Source: JBGOUJ01 sp041477005 (lineage in GTDB: Bacteria > Acidobacteriota > Terriglobia > Bryobacterales > JACQDG01). From it: a DNA stretch of 42,078 nucleotides. The DNA lies in NCBI GenBank assembly GCA_041477005.1, contig JBGOUJ010000006.1, positions 1 to 42,078 on the forward strand. The letters are read 5' to 3'. The position numbers and the translations under genes are program-made. The notes beneath the pieces were generated by a model. The model saw only the letters and a program-made list of their open reading frames with translations, did no database searches and had not been told where the DNA came from. Positions 8,331 to 16,819 of the stretch are shown piece after piece (the first letter of the stretch is position 1; each line of letters begins with the position of its first letter).

Positions 8331-9272
8331 GTGGCGATAGCAACCACAACGGCGGCCGCGCATCGGGCGCAGGCAATCAAATCCTACGGCGCGCTGGCGG
8401 CCTTGTGCTGGCTGTGGGGCACTACCTACCTGGCCATCCGGATGACGAACGAGTCGCTGCCGGTGGCCGTTTTCCTGAGCGCGCGGTTTCTGCTCTCGGG
8501 CGGCCTCCTGCTGGCGGCCTGCTTGGTGCGGAAAGATCCGCTGCCGCGGGGGCGAGAGCTGGCCGACGCGCTGGGCTCGGGTGTTGTGATACTCGGCGCC
8601 GGCAATGGCGCCTTGGTCCTGGCCGAGCATTACATCCCCAGCGGCATCGCCGCGCTCTTCATCGCCACCACACCCTTCTGGATGGTCGGGATGGATGCCC
8701 TGTTTTCGGGCGGTGAGCGGATCCATCGGCCGACGCTGGCGGGGCTGCTGGTGGGCTTCAGCGGGTGCGGCCTGCTGGTCGGGCCGGAGCTGGCGCGGGC
8801 GGGCCTTGCCACCGGCCAGTGGAAGGGGTTCCTGGCGTTGCAGGTGGGGGCGCTCGCGTGGTCGTCCGGTTCCATCTATTACCGGAACCGGCCACGGCAA
8901 GCCCACCCGATCGTGGCCGGGGCCTTCCAGCAGCTCGGAGCCGGATTGGCCGCCACGCCGTTTGCGCTGCTGCTCGACCACGCTCCGATCGCGTGGACGG
9001 CGCGGAGCTTTGGGGCCTTTCTTTACCTGGTGATCTTCGGCTCGATACTGGGCTTCAGCGCCTACGTTTATGCGCTGCACCACCTGCCGGTTTCGATCGC
9101 CTCTCTCTACTCCTACGTGAACCCGGTGGTGGCCGTGTGGCTGGGGTGGCTGGTTTACCGCGAGCCCTTCGGGCTGCGGGAGACAGCGGCGATGGCCGTC
9201 ATCTTCGTGGGGCTGGGGGTGGTGAAGATGCAGGCAGGCAAATCCGGCGAATCGGGAACCAAATTAGCTTAG
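8331..9272 (+). CDS. EamA/DMT-family permease
   Basis: About 313 residues if read from GTG 8331; the frame is open further upstream but the residues there are Arg/Gly-rich and non-membrane. No good ribosome-binding site supports the exact start. Ten hydrophobic segments form two EamA repeats: LCWLWGTTYLAIR opens the first, and ALHHLPVSIASLYSYVNPVVAVWLGWLVYRE is the characteristic helix 9/10 region of the second (given here to show the family only). DMT permeases export amino acids, metabolites or drugs across the inner membrane. It follows the S12 hydrolase by 44 bases, so it could export or import a product of the preceding enzymes. Confidence 0.85.
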   Translation: MAIATTTAAAHRAQAIKSYGALAALCWLWGTTYLAIRMTNESLPVAVFLSARFLLSGGLLLAACLVRKDPLPRGRELADALGSGVVILGAGNGALVLAEHYIPSGIAALFIATTPFWMVGMDALFSGGERIHRPTLAGLLVGFSGCGLLVGPELARAGLATGQWKGFLALQVGALAWSSGSIYYRNRPRQAHPIVAGAFQQLGAGLAATPFALLLDHAPIAWTARSFGAFLYLVIFGSILGFSAYVYALHHLPVSIASLYSYVNPVVAVWLGWLVYREPFGLRETAAMAVIFVGLGVVKMQAGKSGESGTKLA

Positions 9273-9322
9273 TCTGAGCCAAACACGCTTAATGGCGGAC
9301 TTTAATATGCTGTGCGCAATTC

Positions 9323-9386
9323 GTGCTATCTCATAACACGCCTAGATCCCGAAGTGCTATCATATTCTAATAGCAAAACGTGCTAT
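9323..9386 (+). promoter_or_regulatory. Repeat-rich promoter/operator of the abiE operon
   Basis: GTGCTAT occurs three times in direct orientation, at 9323, 9354 and 9380. ATAGCA at 9370-9375 pairs with TGCTAT on both sides (9355-9360 and 9381-9386), giving overlapping inverted repeats. The last copy overlaps the ATG at 9385. The region is markedly more AT-rich than its surroundings. AbiEi proteins are known to autoregulate by binding inverted repeats at their own promoter, so these are likely AbiEi binding sites. Confidence 0.6.
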
Positions 9387-10236
9387 GCCAAAGCACATAG
9401 TGAGCACTAGCTCTCATGCGCCGTTCAAGACGGTCGGCCCGCGAACCGCCCTACTGACAACCACTCTGTACGATCGGGCGCGAACCACTTTCACCCTCGC
9501 GGATGTAGAAGAGATCACCGGATTGAACGCTGCCTCCGCCCGCAGCCTGATGCGCAGTGCCGCAGCCCGCGGCATTGTGTCGCGATTGAAGCCGGGTCTG
9601 TTTGTGCTCGTGCCGCCCGAGCTAGGCTCGGCCAGGGAGTTCTCGGGTAACCCATACATCACCGCGCGAGCACTGGCTGGCGGCGGCGACTACTACATCT
9701 CGCACTCGTCGGCGATGGAACTCCATCGTATGGTGACGCAACCGCAGTTCGTGGTTTTCACCAGCGCCAGCAAACGTCTCCGCAGCAAAACGATCCACGG
9801 CACCGAGTTCCGCTTTGTGCACCAGAAGCCCGAGTGTCTCTTTGGAGCTACCCGCCACTGGGTCACGAAGCAGGAGGCGGTCAAGGTCAGCGACCTCCAT
9901 CGCACGATCATAGACGGCTTGAAACACCCGGAGTATTGCGGCGGCGTGACCGAGGTGGCAAAGGGTCTCTGGATTCGTCGTGCCGACATGAAGCCCGCCC
10001 GCCTCGTCGACTACGCGCTGCGGTTGGGTGTGGGAGCTGTGATCCGGCGACTCGGATACCTGTTGGAGATCTACGGGATCGCTGCGCGAGCGGATCTGGA
10101 GCGGCTGCGTGCCGCCTTGACCGCAACCTACGCTCTTCTCGATCCGCTCATGCCGCACGAGGGAACGTACCATTCTGGATGGCGACTGCGGTTGAACATT
10201 CCGGCTGACGAGCTCAAGGCAATCCGGAGCACATGA
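9385..10236 (+). CDS. abiEi: AbiEi-type antitoxin (type IV toxin-antitoxin, phage abortive infection)
   Basis: 283 residues. The N-terminal 90 residues contain a winged-helix DNA-binding domain (FTLADVEEITGLNAASARSL, then ARGIVSRLKPGLFVLV). The C-terminal half has the family segments YYISHSSAMELH, VKVSDLHRTIIDGLKHPEYCGG and VDYALRLGVGAVIRRLGYLLE. In characterised AbiE systems this protein neutralises AbiEii without forming a stable complex and represses the operon. No ribosome-binding site precedes the ATG at 9385, which coincides with a repeat, so the mRNA may be nearly leaderless. The toxin gene begins two bases after the stop. Confidence 0.85.
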   Translation: MPKHIVSTSSHAPFKTVGPRTALLTTTLYDRARTTFTLADVEEITGLNAASARSLMRSAAARGIVSRLKPGLFVLVPPELGSAREFSGNPYITARALAGGGDYYISHSSAMELHRMVTQPQFVVFTSASKRLRSKTIHGTEFRFVHQKPECLFGATRHWVTKQEAVKVSDLHRTIIDGLKHPEYCGGVTEVAKGLWIRRADMKPARLVDYALRLGVGAVIRRLGYLLEIYGIAARADLERLRAALTATYALLDPLMPHEGTYHSGWRLRLNIPADELKAIRST

Positions 10237-10237
10237 A

Positions 10238-11068
10238 TTGATACCGCAACGGAACATCTCCCTGCTCGCCAACCGCCTCGCCACGGCCGGCGCCCGACGC
10301 ATTCCGGAAAGCGTTCTCGAACGGGACTACTGCCTGGCGTGGTTTCTCGCCGAGTTATCCGAGAGCGAGTTGCATCGGAGAATCGCTTTCAAGGGAGGTA
10401 CGGCGCTCAAGCGATGCTACTTCGGCGATTACCGTTTTTCCGGGGACCTCGACTTCACGCTCCTGGAGCCAACGCCTCTTGAGGAGATCCTTCAAGGACT
10501 GGCGCCCGTCTACGCCGCCGTTCGCGACGCGACAGGCATTGAGTTCGCGTTCGATCGCGAAGACCGGCAGAGCCATGCGAACAGTCACACCTTCTATCTG
10601 AAGTACACTGGACCGCTGCCGGCAGGAGGGAGCGTGAAGGTCGATATCACGATCCGGGAGGAACTTGTCTTTCCGCTGGAGGATCGGCCGGTGCTGCGCG
10701 GCTACGATGAGTTCGATGACCTGCCCGATAACCGAGTCGTTCAGAGTTACTCGCTCGGAGAAATCGCCAGCGAAAAAGTCATCGCGCTTGGGGATCGCGC
10801 CCGAAACGAGCCGCGCGACCTGTACGATCTCTGGTGCTTGACGACCGAGGAGGCGGTTGACCTGGCGACGCTCCTCCCGGCGATCGGCGAGAAGCTCGCT
10901 TTTCGAGGCAAGCCAACCGACGGACTTCAGGACGCGATCCTCAAGAAGGAAGCCCGCCTGAAGGCGCTCTGGCTGGCCCGGCTCGGGAATCAGATGGCCA
11001 TCCTGCCGCCGTTCGAAAACGTCTTCCGAGAGTTCCGGCGCACTATGCGGCAGGCTCGTCTGCCATAA
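10238..11068 (+). CDS. abiEii: AbiEii-type nucleotidyltransferase toxin
   Basis: 276 residues starting at TTG 10238, with CCGGAG at suitable distance; one base separates it from the AbiEi stop. The nucleotidyltransferase core is FKGGTALKRCYFGDYRFSGD followed by LDFTL, the GG...D-x-D type signature of the DUF1814/AbiEii family. The second conserved block EKVIALGDRARNEPRDLYDLW carries the Lys and Asp residues of motifs III and IV. Related toxins transfer nucleotides to tRNA or otherwise block growth during phage infection. All key motifs are intact, so the toxin should be active. Confidence 0.87.
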   Translation: MIPQRNISLLANRLATAGARRIPESVLERDYCLAWFLAELSESELHRRIAFKGGTALKRCYFGDYRFSGDLDFTLLEPTPLEEILQGLAPVYAAVRDATGIEFAFDREDRQSHANSHTFYLKYTGPLPAGGSVKVDITIREELVFPLEDRPVLRGYDEFDDLPDNRVVQSYSLGEIASEKVIALGDRARNEPRDLYDLWCLTTEEAVDLATLLPAIGEKLAFRGKPTDGLQDAILKKEARLKALWLARLGNQMAILPPFENVFREFRRTMRQARLP

Positions 11069-11176
11069 CGGCCGAAGGCGCGCGCAGCATGATCTGCAAA
11101 GTCATAGCGGCGTCGAGGCTGTCAAAACGCATCTAAAGGAGCCGGCCCAAGTGCCGTCAAAGAGTGGGTGAAACGC

Positions 11177-11803
11177 TTAGGTGGACATGCTCAGCACCTG
11201 GAAACGAAACCTCTCGGGGGGCAGCAGGGCGGGGTGCTGATCACTGTTCAACTGGGCCCAGGCCTGGTAGGCGGCGCCGGCGAGCCTCGAGTTCAAGTAG
11301 AAGAGGAACTGGTTGGAAAAGCAGGAGATAGGCGGGGGCTGGCGAAAGGTCAGGCGCAGACCGACGGCGTTTTCCAGCACCACTCCGTGGGTCGAAACGG
11401 CCTTGTCGGAGAGCAAGGTAACGAAGCTGCTGCGGCCGGCATGGGGCCACAGGTCGGGACGCAACAGGTTCCGTAGCGCCCCTTGCGATTCAAAGGTAAT
11501 CTCACACTGGCGGATCCACTCCAGGATCGAATCCCCCCATTGCCAGTGGGAAACCAGTATTAGGTAGTGCTCGGCCAGGTGCAGGGCCAGGTCGAACTTA
11601 CGCCGCTCGGCCATGGAGTCGGGCGCCCAATCATCGGCGGGCAGGCTGGGCACCATCTCTTCGTCCTCGACAATGCCGGCCGCCAGGTCCATCATCTCGT
11701 TAAGAGGGGTGACTTCCGGGGCGCCTCGCACCAGCAGGGGAGGCAGCTCGTGGGTCTTCTCCCCCGGTATTTCTACGTACTTGCGATTGCCGATGATGTC
11801 CAT
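11177..11803 (-). CDS. Hypothetical protein, 208 aa
   Basis: Start ATG 11803 with GGAG about 10 bases upstream. No signal peptide or membrane segment; acidic in the first third (GIVEDEEMVPSLPADD), then rich in Trp and aromatic residues (HYLILVSHWQWGDSILEWIRQ) and ending with a hydrophobic beta-rich part (FSNQFLFYLNSRLAGAAYQAW). I do not recognise the family. It lies alone between the AbiE operon (convergent, 108 bases) and the M2 peptidase (divergent, 188 bases), so a role in either system is possible but not shown. Confidence 0.65.
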   Translation of the reverse strand: MDIIGNRKYVEIPGEKTHELPPLLVRGAPEVTPLNEMMDLAAGIVEDEEMVPSLPADDWAPDSMAERRKFDLALHLAEHYLILVSHWQWGDSILEWIRQCEITFESQGALRNLLRPDLWPHAGRSSFVTLLSDKAVSTHGVVLENAVGLRLTFRQPPPISCFSNQFLFYLNSRLAGAAYQAWAQLNSDQHPALLPPERFRFQVLSMST

Positions 11804-11991
11804 ATCACGCGGCTCCTCGGCGCTTTCCCTACCTACTCATATCGACGCCGCAGGGCCGATTCCGTTTCAATTTTACGGCAAGTGGCCCCGAGCCGTCATC
11901 CACAAAAGTTCTTATTTTGGCTGTAACTTTCTCTAATGGGACCGCCGGACGGCATCCCGGCGTGCGATATTCTGGTGGGGCTGGAAAACCG

Positions 11992-13695
11992 ATGAACGCA
12001 GCGCGCTGGTGGAAGGCCGGGGTGGCGGGAGGATGGATGCTGCTGGCGATGGTCTCTTGCGGGAAGCGGGAGGGCGGCGGCGCTTCGGGCGATGAGGCGG
12101 CGCGCGCCTTCATCGCCCGCCACGAGCAGAAGCTCCGGCCGCTCGAGAAAGCCGGCAATTTGGCCTGGTGGAAGGCCAACCTGAGCGGCAAGGCGGAGGA
12201 CTTTCAGGCCAAGGAGCAGGCCGAGAACGCGATGGACCAGGCGCTCTCCGACCCGAAGGCCTTCGCCGAGGTCAAATCGCTCCGCGACCGCGGGGGCATC
12301 GGCGATCCACTCGTCAAGCGCTCCATCGACCTGCTCTATCTGAGCTATCTCGGCAAGCAGGTGGACCCCAAGCTGCTCCAGCAGATGAATGCCAAGAGCA
12401 ACGCCGTCGAGCGGACTTTTAATACTTATCGGGCCCCGGCCGGAGAGAAGAAGCTCAGCGAGAACGACGTGCGCCAGATTCTGCGGGAATCCAAGGACCT
12501 GGCCGAGCGCGAGCAGGCCTGGAAAGGCAGCAAGGGCGTGGGGCGGCAGGTGGAGCCGACCCTGAAAGAACTGGTTAAGCTGCGCAACCAGGCGGCGCAG
12601 AAGCTGGGTTTTCACGACTACTACGTCATGTCGCTCTACCTGAACGAGCAGGACGAAGGAGCGCTGCTGGCGCTGTTTGCGGAACTCGACGATCTGACGC
12701 GCCAGCCGTTTCAGGACATGAAAACGCGGCTCGACCGGAGGCTCGCCCGGCGCTACAAGATCCCAGTGGAACGGCTGCAGCCGTGGCACTACGAAGATCC
12801 GTTCTTCCAGGAGGCCCCGCAACTCGGGCGGGTCAGCCTCGACTCTGTTTTCGCCAAGAAGGATGTCCTGCAAATCTGCCGCGATTTCTACGCCGGGATC
12901 GGGCTGCCGATCGACGATGTGCTCCAGCGCAGCGACCTTTACGAAAAGGAAGGCAAGAGCCCGCACGCTTTTTCCACCGATATCGACCGCGAAGGCGACG
13001 TCCGCGTGCTGGCCAATATCCGCCCCAACGAATACTGGATGAACACGATGCTCCACGAGCTGGGGCACTCGGCCTACTCGAAGAACATCGACCGGCAGTT
13101 GCCCTACACGCTCCGCGCCGACGCGCACATTCTGGTGACCGAAGGGATCGCCATGATGTTCGGGCGGGTGGACCGGCGAGCCGAATGGCTGCGGCCGAGC
13201 CTCGGCCTCGACGCCCGGCGGGCCAGGCGGCTGGGAGCCGAGGCGCGGCGGGCGCTACGCATGGAGTCTCTGATCTTCAGCCGCTGGTGCCAGGTGATGC
13301 TGCATTTCGAGCGCGGCCTCTACGCGAACCCGGATCAGGACCTCTCGAAACTGTGGTGGGACGCGGTGGAGAAATACCAGGGTCTGCGGCGGCCGGAAAA
13401 CCGCTCGGAGCCGGACTATGCCTCCAAGATCCACCTGGTGACGGCGCCAGTCTACTATCACAACTACATGATGGGGGAGCTGTTCGCCTCGCAGGTCCAT
13501 CACGCGCTGGCCCGCGAGCTGGGGGTGCGGGATCCCGGGGCCTTCGCTTATGTCGAGCGCAAGGCGGTCGGCGGGTTTCTGAAGGAAAAGGTCTTTGGCC
13601 CCGGCGCCCGATACCCGTGGAACGAGCTCACCAGGCTGGCCACCGGCGAGCCGCTGACCGCGGAATACTACGCGCAGGATTTCGTGAAAGAGTAA
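11992..13695 (+). CDS. M2-family zinc dipeptidase (ACE-like), lipoprotein
   Basis: 567 residues from ATG 11992; this start places a clean lipoprotein signal (WMLLAMVSC, lipobox Cys about residue 23) at the N-terminus, whereas the longer frame from 11917 does not. The zinc motif is HELGH at 355-359, with the third ligand E384 in VTEGIAMMF, matching the HEMGH...E arrangement of angiotensin-converting-enzyme-type peptidyl dipeptidases. The C-terminal segment APVYYHNYMMGELFASQV is also family-typical. Likely anchored in the outer membrane or the periplasmic face and used for peptide scavenging. It converges with the NicO gene, 5 bases apart. Confidence 0.88.
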   Translation: MNAARWWKAGVAGGWMLLAMVSCGKREGGGASGDEAARAFIARHEQKLRPLEKAGNLAWWKANLSGKAEDFQAKEQAENAMDQALSDPKAFAEVKSLRDRGGIGDPLVKRSIDLLYLSYLGKQVDPKLLQQMNAKSNAVERTFNTYRAPAGEKKLSENDVRQILRESKDLAEREQAWKGSKGVGRQVEPTLKELVKLRNQAAQKLGFHDYYVMSLYLNEQDEGALLALFAELDDLTRQPFQDMKTRLDRRLARRYKIPVERLQPWHYEDPFFQEAPQLGRVSLDSVFAKKDVLQICRDFYAGIGLPIDDVLQRSDLYEKEGKSPHAFSTDIDREGDVRVLANIRPNEYWMNTMLHELGHSAYSKNIDRQLPYTLRADAHILVTEGIAMMFGRVDRRAEWLRPSLGLDARRARRLGAEARRALRMESLIFSRWCQVMLHFERGLYANPDQDLSKLWWDAVEKYQGLRRPENRSEPDYASKIHLVTAPVYYHNYMMGELFASQVHHALARELGVRDPGAFAYVERKAVGGFLKEKVFGPGARYPWNELTRLATGEPLTAEYYAQDFVKE

Positions 13696-13700
13696 GGCAG

Positions 13701-14594
13701 TCAGAACCGAATCCAACCGTTGTCTACGACTGCCTTGCAGACGATGCCGGCGCCCAATAGGGTGACGACCGCGGCGCTGCCTACCGGCAGGACGCGGGTC
13801 ATCCAGCCTGAAGGGGTCAGCCGGCTCAGCAGCGGACCCGACAAGATCATGGCAGCGCCGATCGAGATCAGCACCGCCGCCAGGCCCAGGCTGAACGCGA
13901 CGAGGATCACCAGCCCGAAGACGAGGCGGTGAACCGACACGGCCAGCAGCAGCACGACCATCGCCTCCGGGCACGGCACCAGGCCGCCGGAAACGCCAAG
14001 GGAAAGCAACTCGCCGCGGGAGACGCCGGGCGCCTGGGGGCGCGGGTGCTCGTGAGAATGCCCGTGAGAGTGTTCGTGCGGATGCTCGTGGAGATGCTCA
14101 CCAGGGTGGTCGTGATCGTGGCCGTGAGTGTGGGGATGGGAGTGATCGTGGCTGTGCTGGTGCTCCCCGCCGCGCCATCGCAGGCGCAGCATCCAGATCC
14201 CCATGCCGACCACCAGCAAACCGCTCGACACCGACAGCCAGGGGTAGACGCGGTCCAGCAAGACGTAGCGCGAGGCGAACAGGGTCAGAAAGCCGAGGAT
14301 GAAAACGCTGGAGGTATGGGTCAGGGTCACGACCGAGCCCAGGTAGGCGGCGTCCCAGAGCGTGCCTCGGGAGCCGACCAGATAGGCGGCGACGATGGTT
14401 TTGCCGTGACCCGGCGTCAGCCCGTGGGCCGCACCGAGAAAAAATGCGATCCCCAGGGTGAGCAACAGGAACCCGGGTCCGGCGCCCGGCCCGGTGAGGC
14501 GCTCTTCCAGGCGCCGGCGCTCGGGAGATACCTGGGCCCCGGCGAGGGCTGCGGCTGCCAGGCAAAGCGCCGTTAACAGAACAACTTTCTTCAT
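13701..14594 (-). CDS. NicO/RcnA-type nickel-cobalt efflux protein
   Basis: 297 residues with an N-terminal signal-like segment and about six transmembrane helices. HGLTPGHGKT at about 57-66 is the NicO-family metal motif in the second helix. The cytoplasmic loop at about 143-185 is extraordinarily His-rich (repeats of HSH, HEH, HDHDH), as in RcnA, where it handles Ni or Co. SGGLVPCPEA marks the second half. Predicted to export Ni or Co, or assist metal homeostasis, at the inner membrane. No metal-sensing regulator is adjacent. Confidence 0.85.
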   Translation of the reverse strand: MKKVVLLTALCLAAAALAGAQVSPERRRLEERLTGPGAGPGFLLLTLGIAFFLGAAHGLTPGHGKTIVAAYLVGSRGTLWDAAYLGSVVTLTHTSSVFILGFLTLFASRYVLLDRVYPWLSVSSGLLVVGMGIWMLRLRWRGGEHQHSHDHSHPHTHGHDHDHPGEHLHEHPHEHSHGHSHEHPRPQAPGVSRGELLSLGVSGGLVPCPEAMVVLLLAVSVHRLVFGLVILVAFSLGLAAVLISIGAAMILSGPLLSRLTPSGWMTRVLPVGSAAVVTLLGAGIVCKAVVDNGWIRF

Positions 14595-14664
14595 CCGCCA
14601 GCAGCCATTGTAACGCCGGGCCGGGTGGATCGGCGGGGGCGGTCCGGGAAGCTAGCGACACGGG

Positions 14665-16314
14665 CTACTGCGGGGCCGGGCTGCACTCGGACTTCTGGGT
14701 CGCCACGGTGAGGGCCAGGTGCAGCACCCGGCGGGTGTCGCGGGGGTCGATCACGGCGTCCACGTGGCCGCGAGCGGCGGCGAAGCGCGCGTCGAGCCAG
14801 CGCTCGTAGTCGGCGCGGGTGCGGTCCATGGCTTCCTTCAGGTCCTCGGGCAGCACCTGGCCGCTCGAGCGAAGCTTTTCGATCTCCGACGCAAACAACG
14901 CCTGTACGGCCGACTCGCCCTCCATCACCCCCACCCGCGCCGTCGGCCAGCTAAAACTAAAGCTGGGGTCGAAGCCCTGCCCGGCCATGGCGTAGTAGCC
15001 GGCGCCGCTCGCGTGGTTGAGCGTGACGACGATCTTGGCCACGCGCGCGCAGGACATGGTTTCGACCATCTCGGCCCCGGCCCGAATGATCCCGCTCTGC
15101 TCGGCCTCCGGTCCCACCATGAATCCGGATACATCCTGCAAATAGACCAGCGGCACGCCGAGCCGGCTGCAGTTTTCGACGAAGTAGGAGACCTTGCGGG
15201 CCGACTCGGTATAGACAATACCCCCGATGCGCGGCTTGCCGCCGGCCTGGAAGAAGCCGCGGCGGTTGGCGATCAGCCCCACCGGGATCCCCAGCAGCCG
15301 GGCGTTCGCGCAAAGCATCTCCGGGGCGAAGTCGGCCATGAACTCCAGGTAGCCGCGCTGGTCGAAAACGCGGAAGACGATTTCCTGGATGTCATACGGC
15401 AGCCGGTGATCGGCGGGCAGCGTTTCGTAGATCTCGTTCTCGTGAAGCAGCGGCGGCGAAGGCTCGCGCGGCGCTCGCGTCTCGGACCGTGGCAGGTCCT
15501 CGATCAGCCGGCGGACCAGCTTTAGGCACTCCTCATCGTTGGCCGGGCGATAGTGGGCGACGCCGCTGATGGCGTTGTGCATAGCCGCGCCGCCGAGCGT
15601 CTCGGCATCGACCGTTTGACCGGTTGCGCCCTTCACCAGGTTCGGCCCGCCGAGGCCCATGAAGCTGGTCTTCTCGACCATCAGGATCACGTCGCTCAGC
15701 GCCGGCAAATAAGCGCCGCCGGCGATGCACGGCCCCATGACCGCCGCGATCTGCGGCACGCGGAGATCGCGGCGCATCTTCGAGCTGTAGTAAAAAATGC
15801 GGCCGGCCCCGTATTGGCCGGGGAAGATGCCGTCCTGGTAAGGCAGATTGACGCCCGCGCAATCGACCAGGTAGACGATGGGCACATGATGCCGCATGGC
15901 AATCTCCTGGCTGCGCAAAATTTTGGTGATGGTCTCCGGCCACCAGGCCCCCGCCTTCACAGTGGCGTCGTTGGCGACCACCACCACCGGCCGGCCGGCG
16001 ACCGACCCGACGCCGGTGACGACCCCGGCGGCCGGCGCCTGGCCTTCGTAACGGTCATAGGCCACAAGCAACCCGATCTCGAGAAAGAAGCTGCCCGGAT
16101 CGAGCAGCTTTTCGAGGCGCTCCCGCGCCGTCAGCTTGCCGGCTTTGTGCTGTTTCTCGACGCGCTTCTCGCCGCCGCCCAGCCGCAGGCGCTGCTCTAG
16201 CTTCAGCAGCTCCTCGACCAGGCGCCGCATGTGCAGCCCCCGCGCCGCCCGCTCGCGCGCGTTCGGCGTGGTCAGACCCGGCTGTGGCTGGAAAATCGCT
16301 TCGGGCGTTCCCAT
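14665..16314 (-). CDS. Acyl-CoA carboxylase carboxyltransferase (beta) subunit, methylcrotonyl-CoA carboxylase-like
   Basis: 549 residues, the normal length of biotin-dependent carboxyltransferase beta subunits. KLTARERLEKLLDPGSF is the N-terminal family signature. ATVKAGAWWPETITK, VYLVDCAGVNLPYQDG and GRIFYYSSKMRR resemble the methylcrotonyl-CoA carboxylase branch more than propionyl-CoA carboxylase. ASGAGYYAMAGQGFDP and the C-terminal IDPRDTRRVL form the second crotonase-like half. The enzyme moves CO2 from biotin to a branched acyl-CoA, in leucine breakdown if MccB. No biotin-carboxylase/BCCP alpha subunit is nearby, so it must pair with a distant gene. It is separate from the damaged accD at 21183-22052 and is unlikely to replace it. 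Confidence 0.85.
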   Translation of the reverse strand: MGTPEAIFQPQPGLTTPNARERAARGLHMRRLVEELLKLEQRLRLGGGEKRVEKQHKAGKLTARERLEKLLDPGSFFLEIGLLVAYDRYEGQAPAAGVVTGVGSVAGRPVVVVANDATVKAGAWWPETITKILRSQEIAMRHHVPIVYLVDCAGVNLPYQDGIFPGQYGAGRIFYYSSKMRRDLRVPQIAAVMGPCIAGGAYLPALSDVILMVEKTSFMGLGGPNLVKGATGQTVDAETLGGAAMHNAISGVAHYRPANDEECLKLVRRLIEDLPRSETRAPREPSPPLLHENEIYETLPADHRLPYDIQEIVFRVFDQRGYLEFMADFAPEMLCANARLLGIPVGLIANRRGFFQAGGKPRIGGIVYTESARKVSYFVENCSRLGVPLVYLQDVSGFMVGPEAEQSGIIRAGAEMVETMSCARVAKIVVTLNHASGAGYYAMAGQGFDPSFSFSWPTARVGVMEGESAVQALFASEIEKLRSSGQVLPEDLKEAMDRTRADYERWLDARFAAARGHVDAVIDPRDTRRVLHLALTVATQKSECSPAPQ

Positions 16315-16384
16315 GGCCCTCTATCCGGATGGTAGCACGGCAGGATCGAGGCTCACCGAAGGTGGCGGGGCGGTCCCACGCAGA

Positions 16385-16810
16385 TCAAATGGGGGCCCGT
16401 TCCAGACTGGTGATGAACTGGATTCCCGGGACCACCTTTTGGCTCAGACGCAGATCATTCGTGAGGAAGAGGTCCGTGCCGGCGGCCGCGGCGCAAGCCA
16501 ATTGAACAGCGTCTGGTCGCGGGATGCTGCGATCCTGGCGGATTCGAGCATACAGGGAGGCGGCCTTAAGATCAAATGACACGAGGCTTATGCGAGGGCT
16601 TCGAAAGAAGGTCAAGTAACGCTCGATGACATCCGCGTTACCTCTGCCTGTAGGTACCACGAGGACTTCTCCGACTGTCAGCGTGCTTGTGAGCAGTTGG
16701 TCCCCTCGCGACAGCATGCTGCTCCGCAGCCGCTTCACTTGGCTTCCTAGAGTCGGGTGCTCCTCAAAGAGATAAATGAACAGATTGGAATCCCAGAAAA
16801 TCTTTGCCAG
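16385..16810 (-). CDS. PIN-domain ribonuclease, VapC-like toxin
   Basis: 141 residues if read from CTG 16810. That start is favoured because the frame meets a stop four codons upstream, TAGGAGGG provides a strong Shine-Dalgarno 5 bases before it, and the resulting N-terminus MAKIFWDSNLFIYLF is the canonical PIN opening; the GTG at 16738 would delete the catalytic Asp. Acidic residues D7, E48 (TVGE), D100 (RPDAVQLA) and D120 (LTND) form the Mg-binding site of PIN nucleases, which cleave tRNA or rRNA in VapC toxins. It lies 9 bases after the 266-aa partner gene and its Shine-Dalgarno overlaps that gene's stop codon, so expression is coupled. Confidence 0.8.
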   Translation of the reverse strand: MAKIFWDSNLFIYLFEEHPTLGSQVKRLRSSMLSRGDQLLTSTLTVGEVLVVPTGRGNADVIERYLTFFRSPRISLVSFDLKAASLYARIRQDRSIPRPDAVQLACAAAAGTDLFLTNDLRLSQKVVPGIQFITSLERAPI

Positions 16811-16819
16811 GACGCCCTC

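Noticed and set aside
14665..16314. The MccB-like gene as a functional replacement for broken accD
   Set aside because: It belongs to the acyl-CoA carboxylase beta family for branched or propionyl substrates and lacks the AccD zinc ribbon.
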